Below are positions 54,331 through 63,849 of a DNA stretch of 64,000 nt, in pieces. The first letter of the stretch is position 1. The number at the start of each line of letters is the position of its first letter. The stretch is from the NCBI RefSeq assembly GCF_903915725.1, contig NZ_CAIWTY010000073.1, positions 123,451 to 187,450 on the forward strand, given 5' to 3'. Source of the DNA: an uncultured Rhodopila sp. GTDB taxonomy: Bacteria > Pseudomonadota > Alphaproteobacteria > Acetobacterales > Acetobacteraceae. The position numbers were made by a program, and so were the translations under genes. Below the pieces are notes generated by a model. It had not been told where the DNA came from and made no database searches. It worked only from the letters and a program-made list of their open reading frames with translations.

Positions 54331-55305
54331 ATGACAGACACCCACACCGCCTTCGCCCCCTTCGTCGCCACCCTCGGCCGCGGCCCGGGCCGCTCGCGCG
54401 CGCTGACCCGGGAGGAGGCCCGGACCGCTTTCGGCATGATCCTCCGCGGCGACGCCGAACCGCATCAGGTTGGCGCATTCCTGATGCTGCTGCGGTTCCG
54501 CGGCGAGGATGCTGAGGAAATCACCGGCATGGTCCAGGCGGTCCGCGCCCATTCCGGTTTGGGACAACCGGAGCTGAACGTGGACCTCGACTGGCCGTCC
54601 TACGGGGCCGGACGGACGCGGGGGGCGCCATGGTTCCTGCTGTCGGCGCTGGCCCTGGCCCGGTCGGGGGTCAGGGTGCTGATGCATGGCTCGAACGACT
54701 TTTCCTCCGGCATCAGCGTGGCGGAGGGCATGGCGGCCATCGGCTTGCAGCCGGCTTCCGGCATGCAATCCGCCCTGCAAACCAGCCGCTTCGCCTACCT
54801 GCCGCTCCAGGCCATGGCGCCGGAGCTGGATCGCCTGCTGGAGATGCGCCGGCTGTTCGGGCTGCGCTCCCCGGTCAACACCGCCGCCCGGCTGCTGAAC
54901 CCGGCGGATGCGCCGTTCGGGGTCGATGGCGTGTTCCACCCGCCGTATATCGACGTCCACCTCGGTGTCGCCGAGCGCATGGGCCGTCCCCGCCTGCTGG
55001 TGCTGAAGGGCGGCGGCGGAGAGGCGGAGCGGGTGCCGCTGAAGCCGGCGACCGCCTCGGTCTGGGACCGGACAGCGGGCCGTGCCGAGCTCGCGTTGCC
55101 GGCGATCGACGGGCTGACGCCGCACCCGGCTGCCGCCGATACCCCGGACTCGTTTGCCGCTGTCTGGCGCGGCGAAACGGTTCCCGAGACGCCGCTGGCC
55201 ACTGTTCGCGCCACCGTCGCGCTCGCGCTTCTGGCGATGGGCCGGGCGGAAAATCCGGATCATGCGATGGATCAGGCCACGGCGATCTGGTCGCAGCGGC
55301 TGTGA
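54331..55305 (+). CDS. TrpD-like (YbiB/TrpD2-type) glycosyltransferase-family protein
   Basis: A 324-residue protein with the anthranilate phosphoribosyltransferase fold: N-terminal helical domain (LTREEARTAFGMILRGDAEPHQVGAFLMLLRFRGEDAEEI) and a nucleoside phosphorylase-like core (VRVLMHGSNDFSSGISVAEGMAAIG, RSPVNTAARLLNPADAP). It lacks the usual substrate loop of TrpD, so it belongs to the YbiB/TrpD2-like group; YbiB binds DNA in E. coli. It starts 7 nt after the HCCA-like gene. Confidence 0.82.
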   Translation: MTDTHTAFAPFVATLGRGPGRSRALTREEARTAFGMILRGDAEPHQVGAFLMLLRFRGEDAEEITGMVQAVRAHSGLGQPELNVDLDWPSYGAGRTRGAPWFLLSALALARSGVRVLMHGSNDFSSGISVAEGMAAIGLQPASGMQSALQTSRFAYLPLQAMAPELDRLLEMRRLFGLRSPVNTAARLLNPADAPFGVDGVFHPPYIDVHLGVAERMGRPRLLVLKGGGGEAERVPLKPATASVWDRTAGRAELALPAIDGLTPHPAAADTPDSFAAVWRGETVPETPLATVRATVALALLAMGRAENPDHAMDQATAIWSQRL

Positions 55306-55323
55306 CGGCATAGAAGGCGGCGC

Positions 55324-56727
55324 ATGCGCTATATCTCCACCCGCGGGCAGGCGCCCGCTCGCGATTTCGCCGATGTCCTGCTGGCTGGCCTGGCCGAGGA
55401 TGGCGGCCTGTTCATGCCGGAATCCTGGCCGCATCTCTCCCCGGCTGATCTGCGCGCGTTGCGCGGGCTGCCGTATGCGGAACTGGCCGCTCGGGTGATG
55501 CAGCCCTTCCTGGGCACGTCGATCCCATTCGAGGTGCTGCGGACGATCTGCCATGACTCCTATGCCGGCTTCGGCCACCCGGCGATCGCGCCGCTGGTGC
55601 AACTGGAAACCGGCTTGTTCGTGCAGGAGCTGTTCCACGGCCCGACGCTGGCATTCAAGGACATGGCGATGCAGGTGCTGGGGCGCCTGTTCGACTATGT
55701 CCTGACCCGGCGCGACAAGCGGGTGACGATCGTCGGCGCAACCTCCGGCGATACCGGTTCGGCCGCGATCGAGGCCTGCGCGGGCCGGGACCGGGTCGAT
55801 ATCATGATCCTGCATCCGCATGGCCGCACCAGCCCGGTGCAGCGCCGGCAGATGACCACGGTGCATGCGGCCAATGTCGGCAACGTCGCGGTCGAGGGCA
55901 CCTTCGACGATTGCCAGGACCTGGTGAAGGCTATGTTCGCCGATACCGGTTTCCGCCAGGAGGTCCGGCTGTCCGCGGTAAACTCCATCAACTGGGCGCG
56001 CATCGCGGCGCAGATCCCGTATTATGTGGCCTCCGCCCTGGCGTTGGGCGCGCCGGACCGGGAGGTGGCGTTCAGCGTCCCCACCGGCAATTTCGGCAAC
56101 GTCCTGGCGGCCTGGGCCGCGCGGCGGATGGGGCTGCCGGTGGCGCGGCTGATCGTCGGGTCCAACCGCAACGACATCCTGGCGCGGTTCCTGGCCTCGA
56201 ACGACATGTCGATGGTCCCGGTGGAGCCATCTCTGTCTCCCAGCATGGACATCCAGGTCAGCTCCAACTTCGAACGGGTGCTGTTCGAGCTGCTCGACCG
56301 CGATGCGGACCTGACCAGCCAGACGATGCTGGACTTCCGCCGGACCGGACGGATGACGGTGGCCGATCCGGTGTGGCACCGCGCCCGCACGCTGTTCCAC
56401 GGCTTCCGGCTGGACGATCCGGGGACCGAGGCGGAGATCCGCCGCCTGCGCGCAGCGTCCGGCTACCTGGCCGATCCGCACACGGCTGTAGGCGTTGCGG
56501 CGGCGAGGGCGTTGCCGTGCGGCGGCGGCGTGCCGATCGTGGCGATGGCGACGGCGCATCCGGCGAAGTTCCCGGATGCGATGGAGCGGGCGACCGGGCA
56601 GCGTCCGGCGCTGCCGCCTCGGATGGCCGACCTGTTCGAGCGGGAGGAGCGGTTTACCGTGCTGCCGAACGATCTGGGCACGGTCGAAGCGGCGGTGCGG
56701 GCACTGGTCGGCCGGAACTCGGGGTAG
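55324..56727 (+). CDS. thrC: Threonine synthase
   Basis: PLP enzyme converting O-phosphohomoserine to threonine. 467 residues: MRYISTRGQAPARDFADVLLAGLAEDGGLFMPESWP, Schiff-base Lys112 in HGPTLAFKDMAMQ, GATSGDTGSAAIEA and SVPTGNFGNVLAAWAA. This is the long, proteobacterial type. It follows the TrpD-like gene by 18 nt. Confidence 0.96.
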   Translation: MRYISTRGQAPARDFADVLLAGLAEDGGLFMPESWPHLSPADLRALRGLPYAELAARVMQPFLGTSIPFEVLRTICHDSYAGFGHPAIAPLVQLETGLFVQELFHGPTLAFKDMAMQVLGRLFDYVLTRRDKRVTIVGATSGDTGSAAIEACAGRDRVDIMILHPHGRTSPVQRRQMTTVHAANVGNVAVEGTFDDCQDLVKAMFADTGFRQEVRLSAVNSINWARIAAQIPYYVASALALGAPDREVAFSVPTGNFGNVLAAWAARRMGLPVARLIVGSNRNDILARFLASNDMSMVPVEPSLSPSMDIQVSSNFERVLFELLDRDADLTSQTMLDFRRTGRMTVADPVWHRARTLFHGFRLDDPGTEAEIRRLRAASGYLADPHTAVGVAAARALPCGGGVPIVAMATAHPAKFPDAMERATGQRPALPPRMADLFEREERFTVLPNDLGTVEAAVRALVGRNSG

Positions 56728-56818
56728 GCTGCTATCGCAAAAACTGCTGAAGAAAGCGGCGGGGCCGGGGCGTGTTCAGGCCGGTCTGGCCGCGCCCGGG
56801 CACCCGCTCCTGGTAATG

Positions 56819-57793
56819 CTACGCGCCGTGGATAATGTTTTCGCAGACCTCCCCGTGCATACGCCGACGGATGTTTTCCGCCATGGCCGCCTGCCGCCGC
56901 CGGATCGTTCCGTCGGTCCAGCCCGACATGTGTGGCGTCATCAATATATTTGACAGTGTATCGAATGGCCGGGCCGACGGAGCAATGTTGGGCCTGGATT
57001 CTGTCGGGTACTGATACCACGTGTCGATCACGGCGCCACCAATCCGGTTGTCGTGCAGCGCATCGTAAAGCGCATGTTCGTCAACGACGGGACCACGAGC
57101 GACGTTGATCAGGACGGCGTGGCTCCGCATCGCCGCGAACGCCTCCACCCCGACAATCCCGGCGGTGTCGGGTGTTAGCGGTATCGTAATGACAAAGCTG
57201 TCGGCGCTGCTCCAGAAGGCTGGAAGCGTTGCCAATGGAAAGTAGCGGTCAACGCGTTCGGAGGGCGCGACCGGGCTACGATTGGCGACATATACTGACA
57301 TGCCAAACGCCTTGGCCCGCCGCGCCACTTCCTTGCCGATATGGCCAAAACCCAGCAAACCCAGCGTGCTGCCGCCGATTTCCCGATGCGTGCGCTCCGG
57401 TGCCCCTGCCCAATAGGCCCATTCGCCACGGCGTAACCGCCGATCGGCGTCCGCCAGCGGCACGCATTGCTGCAACAGGGCGGCCATCACGTATTCCGCG
57501 ATCGCATTCTCATGGCCGAAGCAATTGCAGACCACGGCCCCTTGCGGCACCGCTGCGAAATCAATGGCGTCATAGCCAGCCGACGGTAACTGTAACAACC
57601 TCAGTCGCGAGGGCCGGGGCAGCGATGCGCTGAAGCGGTTCCCGATGATCACGTCTGCGGTTACGAAAGCGTCGTGATCTGACGCCGTCTGGATCTCATT
57701 CGGCAGGATTGAAATTTCCGCGCCCGGGTCGAGCAAGGCGGCGAAGCCGGCGGTGAACGAAGCGGCGTTGTCACCATGAAATGCGATCCGCAT
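56819..57793 (-). CDS. D-isomer-specific 2-hydroxyacid dehydrogenase
   Basis: NAD-dependent oxidoreductase of 324 residues. The Rossmann motif GLLGFGHIGKEVARRAKAFG, LPSAGYDAID, the catalytic Arg region INVARGPVVDEHAL and the terminal MTPHMSGWTDGT (catalytic His) are clear. Substrate unknown. Divergent from an enolase-superfamily gene; a second, distinct member of the family is at 60716-61696. Confidence 0.9.
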   Translation of the reverse strand: MRIAFHGDNAASFTAGFAALLDPGAEISILPNEIQTASDHDAFVTADVIIGNRFSASLPRPSRLRLLQLPSAGYDAIDFAAVPQGAVVCNCFGHENAIAEYVMAALLQQCVPLADADRRLRRGEWAYWAGAPERTHREIGGSTLGLLGFGHIGKEVARRAKAFGMSVYVANRSPVAPSERVDRYFPLATLPAFWSSADSFVITIPLTPDTAGIVGVEAFAAMRSHAVLINVARGPVVDEHALYDALHDNRIGGAVIDTWYQYPTESRPNIAPSARPFDTLSNILMTPHMSGWTDGTIRRRQAAMAENIRRRMHGEVCENIIHGA

Positions 57794-58230
57794 GATCTGA
57801 TCCTTTTTTTATCGAGTCGGCCGCGGGCAGTCCTTCAGTCTACCGCCGGTCATTTGAGAGTGCAGTGCAGTAAGCCGTTACGACCGTGCTTGCGGTGCGG
57901 ACGTTCCGCCAAATCGCGCATGCCGAAACGTTCTCTCCGGCCGGCACCGCAGCGCACGGTCCTTCGAACTCCGCATTGGCGAACCCGCATCACAGTAATG
58001 CCCACCGGGACGAGACGACTTTGAGACCCTTGTTGTGAGATTTTGCAAGGCGGCCTATTGCCTGAAACCTGCCCGGGACGGATCGTCGGGGACGATGGCG
58101 CTGACTGCCGCGATCGCGCAACCGGTGGCGCGGATGCAAATGCCCCGGCCGGCCCGGGGTACGCAGGCGGCATGTGGATCACGACCGGCTTGGCTATCCC
58201 GGTATGCGTTCAACCCGGAGAGAAAACCGA
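57794..58230. other. 437-bp divergent intergenic region, no credible gene
   Basis: Between the divergent hydroxyacid dehydrogenase and enolase-superfamily genes. A T-run (CCTTTTTTTATC near 57803-57815) lies just upstream of the dehydrogenase start. A 110-codon minus-strand frame at 57850-58182 has no recognisable features. I see no clear operator; degraded coding sequence is possible. Confidence 0.4.
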
Positions 58231-59445
58231 ATGTCGAACATCGTATGCTTGCAAACGATACGAATTGCCGAACGTCCCAACCTGATATGGGTCGAGCTGG
58301 AAACCGACGATGGCCTGGTCGGGCTTGGCGAGTCGTTCAGGGGTGCTCAGGCGATTGAGGCGGTGCTGCACGAGCAGGTCGCGCCCTGGCTGATCGGCCG
58401 CGATGCCCGGCGGATCGAGGCGGTTTCACGGCACCTGACCACACCCTATCTCGGATTCCATGGCACCGGTGCCGAGATCCGTGCTGCCAGCGCCGTGGAC
58501 ATTGCGCTATGGGATCTGGCCGGCAAGCGGCATGGAATTCCGGTGCATGAAGCTCTCGGGGGCGCTGTCCGTAGCGAGATCAGGGCCTACAATACCTGCG
58601 CGGGCTATGCCTACAACACCAGCGGCGCGGCCAGGAGAGCCGTCGGCGCAAAAGAGAACACGGCCGGTCCTTACGACGATCAGATTGCCTTCACCCGCGA
58701 TGCCGGCGCATTGGCCGGGAGCTTGCTCGAAGAGGGCTTCACCGCGATGAAGATCTGGCCGTTCGATATCTACGCCGAGGCCAGCGGTGGCCAGTTGATT
58801 ACGCTGCCGGAGCTCAAGGCGGGTCTCGAACCGTTTCGTAAGGTGCGTGCGGCGGTCGGGGACGCGATCGAGGTGATGGCCGAGTTGCACAGCCTGTGGA
58901 ACACGACCTCGGCTATTCGCATCTGCCGGGCGCTGGAGGACTACGGCGTGCTTTGGGCGGAGGATCCGGTTTCCAAGATGGATGATGCCCGGGCGCTGGC
59001 CGATTTGCGCCGCCAAACACGCGTGCCGGTTTGCGGCAGCGAGACGCTGGGCGGCACGGTGCCATTCCGCGATCTGCTGGCGGCGGATGCGGTGGACTTC
59101 GTGATGCTCGATCTCGCCTGGTGCGGCGGGCTTACCGAGGGACGCAAGATCGCAGTCCTTGCCGAGGCCTACGCCAAGCCGCTGGCGCCGCATGATTGCA
59201 CAGGTCCGGTGACGCTCTGGGCCGGATTGCATCTCGGTGTGCACGCCCCCGCAGCGATCTTCCAGGAGGTCGTACGGGCCACGCTCGCAACCTGGTACCG
59301 CGACCTGGTAACGGACCTGCCGGTGATCCGTAACGGGATGGTGCAGGCACCGGGCGGTGCCGGGCTTGGCACATCATTGCAGTCCGGTGTGAAACTGCGG
59401 GATGACGTGACGATTCGTGTGAGCGGCGCATCGTCTCTGGCCTGA
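58231..59445 (+). CDS. Enolase-superfamily acid-sugar dehydratase (mandelate racemase/GalD-like)
   Basis: A 404-residue protein from ATG 58231 (MSNIVCLQTIRIAERPNLIWVELETDDG), with GGAGAG upstream. Barrel residues counted from that start: Lys174 in MKIWPFD, metal ligands Glu218 (AELH), Glu244 (AEDP) and Glu271 (CGSETLGG), plus His220 and His321 (APHDCTGPV). The paired His acid/base arrangement resembles galactonate-type dehydratases more than mandelate racemase. Followed by a broken MFS symporter gene, and flanked by hydroxyacid dehydrogenases, which suits sugar-acid catabolism (inference). Confidence 0.87.
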   Translation: MSNIVCLQTIRIAERPNLIWVELETDDGLVGLGESFRGAQAIEAVLHEQVAPWLIGRDARRIEAVSRHLTTPYLGFHGTGAEIRAASAVDIALWDLAGKRHGIPVHEALGGAVRSEIRAYNTCAGYAYNTSGAARRAVGAKENTAGPYDDQIAFTRDAGALAGSLLEEGFTAMKIWPFDIYAEASGGQLITLPELKAGLEPFRKVRAAVGDAIEVMAELHSLWNTTSAIRICRALEDYGVLWAEDPVSKMDDARALADLRRQTRVPVCGSETLGGTVPFRDLLAADAVDFVMLDLAWCGGLTEGRKIAVLAEAYAKPLAPHDCTGPVTLWAGLHLGVHAPAAIFQEVVRATLATWYRDLVTDLPVIRNGMVQAPGGAGLGTSLQSGVKLRDDVTIRVSGASSLA

Positions 59446-59603
59446 CACTGTCCGTGTTCGCTTTGTCGGCGGTGGCGGCACGCGATGCCGATGCGCAGGG
59501 AGCCGCAGAGTTGCATGGCCGGTGTAAATATTTGTCCTCGTTCCAAGTTTGCTTTCGGATCCGCATTGCCTGACGCAGAAACAGACAATAGAAGCAGAAG
59601 CAC

Positions 59604-60604
59604 ATGCCGCAAACATTTGGCCCCCTGCTCGAAATGAATGCGGGACGAGGCATCGCAATCAAGCCGATCGTGCAGGTCGCGGCGGGTAATGCGCTGGAGA
59701 TCTACGATTTCATGATCTACGGCTACTATGCCAGATACATTGCTCAGTCGTATTTTCCTCGTGCCGATGAATATGCCTCGCTGATGCTGGCGCTGATGAC
59801 GTTTGCTATCGGTTTTCTTGCCCGCCCGGTGGGCGCCATTGTGCTGGGTGCTTACACGGACCAGCTGGGGATGGCGCATTCCGCTGCTGCTTGGCTGCGT
59901 CGTGATGCCCGTCATGTTCTGGCTTTTGCGCGAGCCTGGCGGAAACGGCTGTGTTCGCGCGCAAAAAAGCCACGCCCCGGTTTGGCGAGATTTGCCGCAG
60001 CCTGACCGGAAGCTGGAGACTCATCCTGCTCTGCAGGAGCACGGTGACCTTCGCGACTGTTACGTCGCAAACCATCTTGACCTATGCGCCGACCTATATG
60101 GCGAGCCCGAACCTGGGCGCCCTGGCTGGCTTTGTGACCTTGTTCTTTATCGGCCTGACAACTCTGATTTGCCAGCCGCTGATGGCGGTGGTGGCCGATC
60201 GGGTGAACCGCCGCACCATGCTGATCGTGGTGACCTTGACAGCGGCTGTAACCGCCTATCCGTTGCTGGCGTGGCTGGCCGCGGTGCCGACGGTATTCAA
60301 GTTTGCCACCTTCGAGCTGTGGTTTTCTTTCATGTATGCGGCCTAAAGTGCAGTCCAGGTTGCAACGATGGTTGAATTGGTGCCCGCGCAGGCCCGCACC
60401 TCCGGCTACTCGTTTGCGCAGGCTGTGGCGGCGGCCGTGTTCGGGGGATTTACGCCGGCGATCCTGACCTGGCTGAACCATAGTTTCGATAACAATGCGA
60501 TGGTGGGCGCCTGGCTGGCGGGCAATGCGATTATCGGCCCGGGCGCCGCTCTGACGATAGACAAGCGAAAGGTGGCGGCCGCCCAAAACGACGTCCTGCG
60601 CTAA
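59604..60604 (+). pseudogene. Broken MFS metabolite:proton symporter gene
   Basis: Pieces of one MHS/citrate-type MFS protein lie in three frames. 59604 onward: YDFMIYGYYARYIAQSYFP and GFLARPVGAIVLGAYTD. After that the sequence jumps to GWRIPLLLGCVVMPVMFWLLREP (another frame), skipping roughly helices 3-6; then VFARKKATPRFGEICRSL and TYAPTYMASPNLGALAGFV (third frame) to a stop at 60346; the final piece MVELVPAQARTSGYSFAQAVAAAVFGGF follows to 60604. An internal deletion, frameshifts and a stop make it non-functional. Confidence 0.88.
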
Positions 60605-60715
60605 CGGCGGTAAAGCGGCCTCAGTGCCGGGCTTATGCCGCCAATATGCGATCGGCGGCAGCTCCCGGCTGCGGCGTGTTGTCCGCTCCGTGTCCCGCAT
60701 GGCACGCTCTCCGCC

Positions 60716-61696
60716 ATGCGCATCCATCTCCAGAACCCCGCCAACGACCCGCTGTTCGACTTCTCTCGGGCGATGTGGGAGGCCGCGGCTTCCCGCGCGC
60801 GAGATATCGGGTCGGGCCACAGCATAAGCATCGGCGCCACCCCGGCCGACTTTACCGCCGCGATGCGGGAGGCCGAGGCGCTGGTTACCGACGCGAGCGT
60901 GATCACGGCGCTGTTTCCCTGCGAGGCGCCGCGGCTGAAGCTGCTTTTCCTGACCAACGCCGGCCTCGATCGCCTCGCCCCGTTCACATGGTTGCCGCCG
61001 GATGTGGTGCTGATGAACAACCGTGGCGCCCATGCGGTGAAATCCGGCGAGTTCGCCATCATGTCCATCCTCATGCTGGCCAACCGCATCCCCGCCATGG
61101 TCACCCATCAACGTGCCGGGTCCTGGCGCAAGCTGTGGGGTTCGGCGCTTGGCGGCCGGACCGTGACGATCGTCGGACTGGGGACGCTCGGCGGCGCGGC
61201 GGCCGAACACGCTGCCCGGTTCGGCATGCGGGTCACCGGCGTGCGCGCCAACCCGGCTCCGCATCCGTTCTGCGAGCGGGTCATCGGTCCGGACAGTTTG
61301 GACGGCGTGCTGCAGGAGACGGACATCCTGGTCCTCGCCTGCCCGCTGACTGCCGCGACGCGCGGGTTGATCAACCGGCGGCGGTTGTCGCTGCTGCCGC
61401 AAGGCGCCGGCCTGGTGAATATCGGCCGCGGCGGCCTGCTCGACCAGGACGCGCTGTGCGATCTGCTCGACGACGGCCACCTGTCCGGCGTCGTGCTGGA
61501 CGTGTTCACGCCGGAGCCGATACCGCCCGGCCACCGCCTGTGGTCGACGCCGAACCTGATCATCAGCCCGCATACCGCGGCAGACGATCCGGCGACTTAT
61601 AACCCGCGCAGCCTGGACATCTTCCTGGCCAACCTGCGGGCCTGGCGCGACGGCCGGGATTTGCCCAACCGGTTCGATATCGGGCGCGGCTACTGA
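60716..61696 (+). CDS. D-isomer-specific 2-hydroxyacid dehydrogenase, second
   Basis: NAD(P)-dependent dehydrogenase of 326 residues from ATG 60716. Coenzyme motif TVTIVGLGTLGGAAAEHAARFG, LVNIGRGGLLDQDAL with the catalytic Arg, LDVFTPEPIPPGHRLWSTPNLIISPHTAAD with catalytic His. Only distantly like the enzyme at 56819. Its stop overlaps the next start by one base (TGATG), so it is coupled to the antiporter gene. Substrate unknown. Confidence 0.9.
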   Translation: MRIHLQNPANDPLFDFSRAMWEAAASRARDIGSGHSISIGATPADFTAAMREAEALVTDASVITALFPCEAPRLKLLFLTNAGLDRLAPFTWLPPDVVLMNNRGAHAVKSGEFAIMSILMLANRIPAMVTHQRAGSWRKLWGSALGGRTVTIVGLGTLGGAAAEHAARFGMRVTGVRANPAPHPFCERVIGPDSLDGVLQETDILVLACPLTAATRGLINRRRLSLLPQGAGLVNIGRGGLLDQDALCDLLDDGHLSGVVLDVFTPEPIPPGHRLWSTPNLIISPHTAADDPATYNPRSLDIFLANLRAWRDGRDLPNRFDIGRGY

Positions 61697-63453
61697 TGCT
61701 GACATCGCTGGTCGCCCTGCTCGGGGCTGCGACGATCGCGGTGCCGCTGACCCGGCGGTTCGGGCTCGGCAGCGTGCTCGGGTATCTGCTGGCGGGCGTC
61801 GCCATCGGGCCGTCGGCGCTCGGGCTGGTCAGCCAGATTGACCAGATCGAGTCGATCGCCTCGCTCGGGGTGGTGATGCTGCTGTTCCTGATCGGGTTGG
61901 AACTGCGGCCGCGGCGGCTCTGGGTGATGCGGCGGGCGGTGTTCCTTCTGGGCGCGGCGCAGGTCGTGGTGAGCGCCGCGGCGCTGGCGGCCCTGGCGCA
62001 TCTCGCGGGCGTGGGCTGGTCGGGAGCGGCGGTGCTCGGCGCCGGGCTGGCGCTGTCGTCCACCGCGATCGTCCTGCCGATGCTGGCCGAAAGCGGGCTG
62101 ATGCAAAGCCGGCCGGGACGCGACGGGTTCGCGGTGCTGCTGTTCCAGGACCTCGCGTTCATCCCGCTGGTTGCCGTGGTGCCGCTGCTGGCGGCGCAGA
62201 CGCTGCCGGACCATGTGCCGTGGCACGACGTGGCTCGCGCCGCGGTCGCGGTCGCCGTGATCCTGGTGGGCGGACGCTTCGTGGTTCCGCCACTGATCCG
62301 GCGTATCGGCGGCGCCCGCACGCCGGAGTTGTTCACCACCGCGGCGCTGCTGATCGTTTCTGGCACGGCGTATATCGCCAGCCTGGCCGGGCTTTCGATG
62401 TCGCTCGGTGCATTCATGGCGGGCGTGCTGCTGTCGCAATCGGAATACCGGCATGAGCTCCAGGCCGACATCGCGCCGTTCGAGGGGCTGCTGCTCGGCT
62501 TCTTCTTCATCTCCGTCGGCATGTCCGCCGATTTGCAGCTGGGGGTGGCTCATCCGGGCCTGCTGGCGGGCGCAACGGCCGCCCTGCTGCTGGCGAAGGT
62601 CGCCATCAGCTTCCTGCTGGCGCTGCTGGCGCGGCAGAAGCTGCCGGAAGCCATCCGCTTCAGCCTCGCTTTGCCGCAGGCCAGCGAGTTCAGCTTCGTG
62701 CTGTTCGGCGCCGCCGTCGCCGAGGGCGCCCTGGCATCCGCCGACGCCGCTTTGGCAACGCTGGTCGCGGCGGTGTCGATGGCGGCGACGCCGGTGCTGT
62801 TCGCGCTGTCGGAGCGGTTCCTGATCCCTTTGCTCCAGAAGGAGCCGGAGCCGGATTTCGACACTATCGAGGCGGCGGATGCACCGGTTATCATCTGCGG
62901 CTTCGGCCGGTTCGGACAGATCATCGGCCGCGTGCTGCGGATGCGCGGGATCAGGTTCACCGCGCTGGAGCGCGACCTTGGCCAGGTGGATGTGGTGCGG
63001 CGATTCGGCAACAAGGTGTATTTCGGCGATCCTACCCGGGCGGAACTGCTGCGCTCGGCCGGGGCGGAGCAGGCGAAGGTGCTGATAGTCGCGCTGGATC
63101 ATCCGAAAGACGCGCTGCGGGTAGTGGAAACGGCGAAGCGCAACTTTCCACAGTTGAAGATCCTCGCGCGGGCGCGCAACCGGCGGCATGCGCATTTGCT
63201 GATGGACCGGGAGGTGGACGGGCTGGTGCGGGAGACGTTTCACTCCAGCCTCAAGCTGGCCGGGCAGGTGCTGGAGGCGCTGGGGGTGTCGCACGAGGAT
63301 GCGGGGCGCTCGGTTGCACTGTTTCGCGAGCACGATGAGAAGTATTTGCTTGAATCGCACGCGATCTATCGCGACGAGCAGCAGTTGATTCAGAGCGTGC
63401 AGCAGGCGACGGACGAGTTGACGGCGCTGTTCGAGGCGGATCAGTTGAGATAA
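61696..63453 (+). CDS. CPA2 family cation:proton antiporter with TrkA-N domain (KefB/KefC-like)
   Basis: Inner-membrane antiporter of 585 residues. About twelve helices in residues 1-375 include GVVMLLFLIGLELRPRRLW, LALSSTAIVLPMLAESGLM and LLGFFFISVGMSADLQLG; the cytoplasmic RCK/TrkA-N domain starts near 396 with VIICGFGRFGQIIGRVLRMRG and VYFGDPTRAELLRSAGAEQAKV. Glutathione-gated K+ efflux is the function of KefB/C, but gating ligands here are unknown. No KefF/G ancillary gene is adjacent. Confidence 0.9.
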   Translation: MLTSLVALLGAATIAVPLTRRFGLGSVLGYLLAGVAIGPSALGLVSQIDQIESIASLGVVMLLFLIGLELRPRRLWVMRRAVFLLGAAQVVVSAAALAALAHLAGVGWSGAAVLGAGLALSSTAIVLPMLAESGLMQSRPGRDGFAVLLFQDLAFIPLVAVVPLLAAQTLPDHVPWHDVARAAVAVAVILVGGRFVVPPLIRRIGGARTPELFTTAALLIVSGTAYIASLAGLSMSLGAFMAGVLLSQSEYRHELQADIAPFEGLLLGFFFISVGMSADLQLGVAHPGLLAGATAALLLAKVAISFLLALLARQKLPEAIRFSLALPQASEFSFVLFGAAVAEGALASADAALATLVAAVSMAATPVLFALSERFLIPLLQKEPEPDFDTIEAADAPVIICGFGRFGQIIGRVLRMRGIRFTALERDLGQVDVVRRFGNKVYFGDPTRAELLRSAGAEQAKVLIVALDHPKDALRVVETAKRNFPQLKILARARNRRHAHLLMDREVDGLVRETFHSSLKLAGQVLEALGVSHEDAGRSVALFREHDEKYLLESHAIYRDEQQLIQSVQQATDELTALFEADQLR

Positions 63454-63570
63454 GTCCGTGTGCGTCCATATCGGCATCATGCCGTGCGATGGGCTGGCCG
63501 CCGCCCGATCGCCATTGAGCGCTTTCGCACAGCCTGGAAAGCGCACTATCCACGCCTCGAGGCGCGGGCT

Positions 63571-63738
63571 TAGGGCGTTTTCAGGCTGACCGGAAAGTGG
63601 CCGCGACCTTAATTCGTTATGGCCCGGCTTGTCCGGGCCACCTTGCCAGCACCCTGCCGCGACAGGTGGCCCGGACAAGCCGGCCCATGACGGTGTGGAG
63701 GCCTCCGTCGCCTTTCCAGTCAGCCCGAAAACGCTCTA
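63571..63738. mobile_element. MITE-like palindromic element
   Basis: A 168-bp element with 27-bp terminal inverted repeats (63571-63597 and 63712-63738, 24 of 27 matching; outer ends TAGGGCGTTTTC and its partner). Inside, ATGGCCCGGCTTGTCC and GGACAAGCCGGCCCAT form a second nested palindrome. It has no coding capacity. The pattern suggests a non-autonomous insertion or a REP-like composite; the inner words are shared with the repeat at 42229-42320. The flanks 63454-63570 and 63739-63849 show no gene. Confidence 0.7.
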
Positions 63739-63849
63739 GGCGAAGGCGTGGATGCCGATCGGCGTCGGCACGACGTGGCGGCAGAATGGTTCGGCGCGGC
63801 TGAAGGCCGGGCTCAGTTGCTGACAGTCCAAGCCGGGGGCGTGTCGGCC

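Noticed and set aside
54232..56559. Minus-strand open frame of 775 codons
   Set aside because: Opposite the TrpD-like gene and thrC, both with full catalytic motifs; translation is Arg/His/Gln-rich noise.
57850..58182. 110-codon minus-strand frame in the intergenic gap
   Set aside because: No ribosome site, no domain, Arg/Pro/Gly-rich composition typical of chance GC-rich frames.
61690..63678. Minus-strand open frame of 662 codons
   Set aside because: Shadow of the CPA2 antiporter gene; Gln/Arg/His-rich with no domain and runs into the palindromic element.
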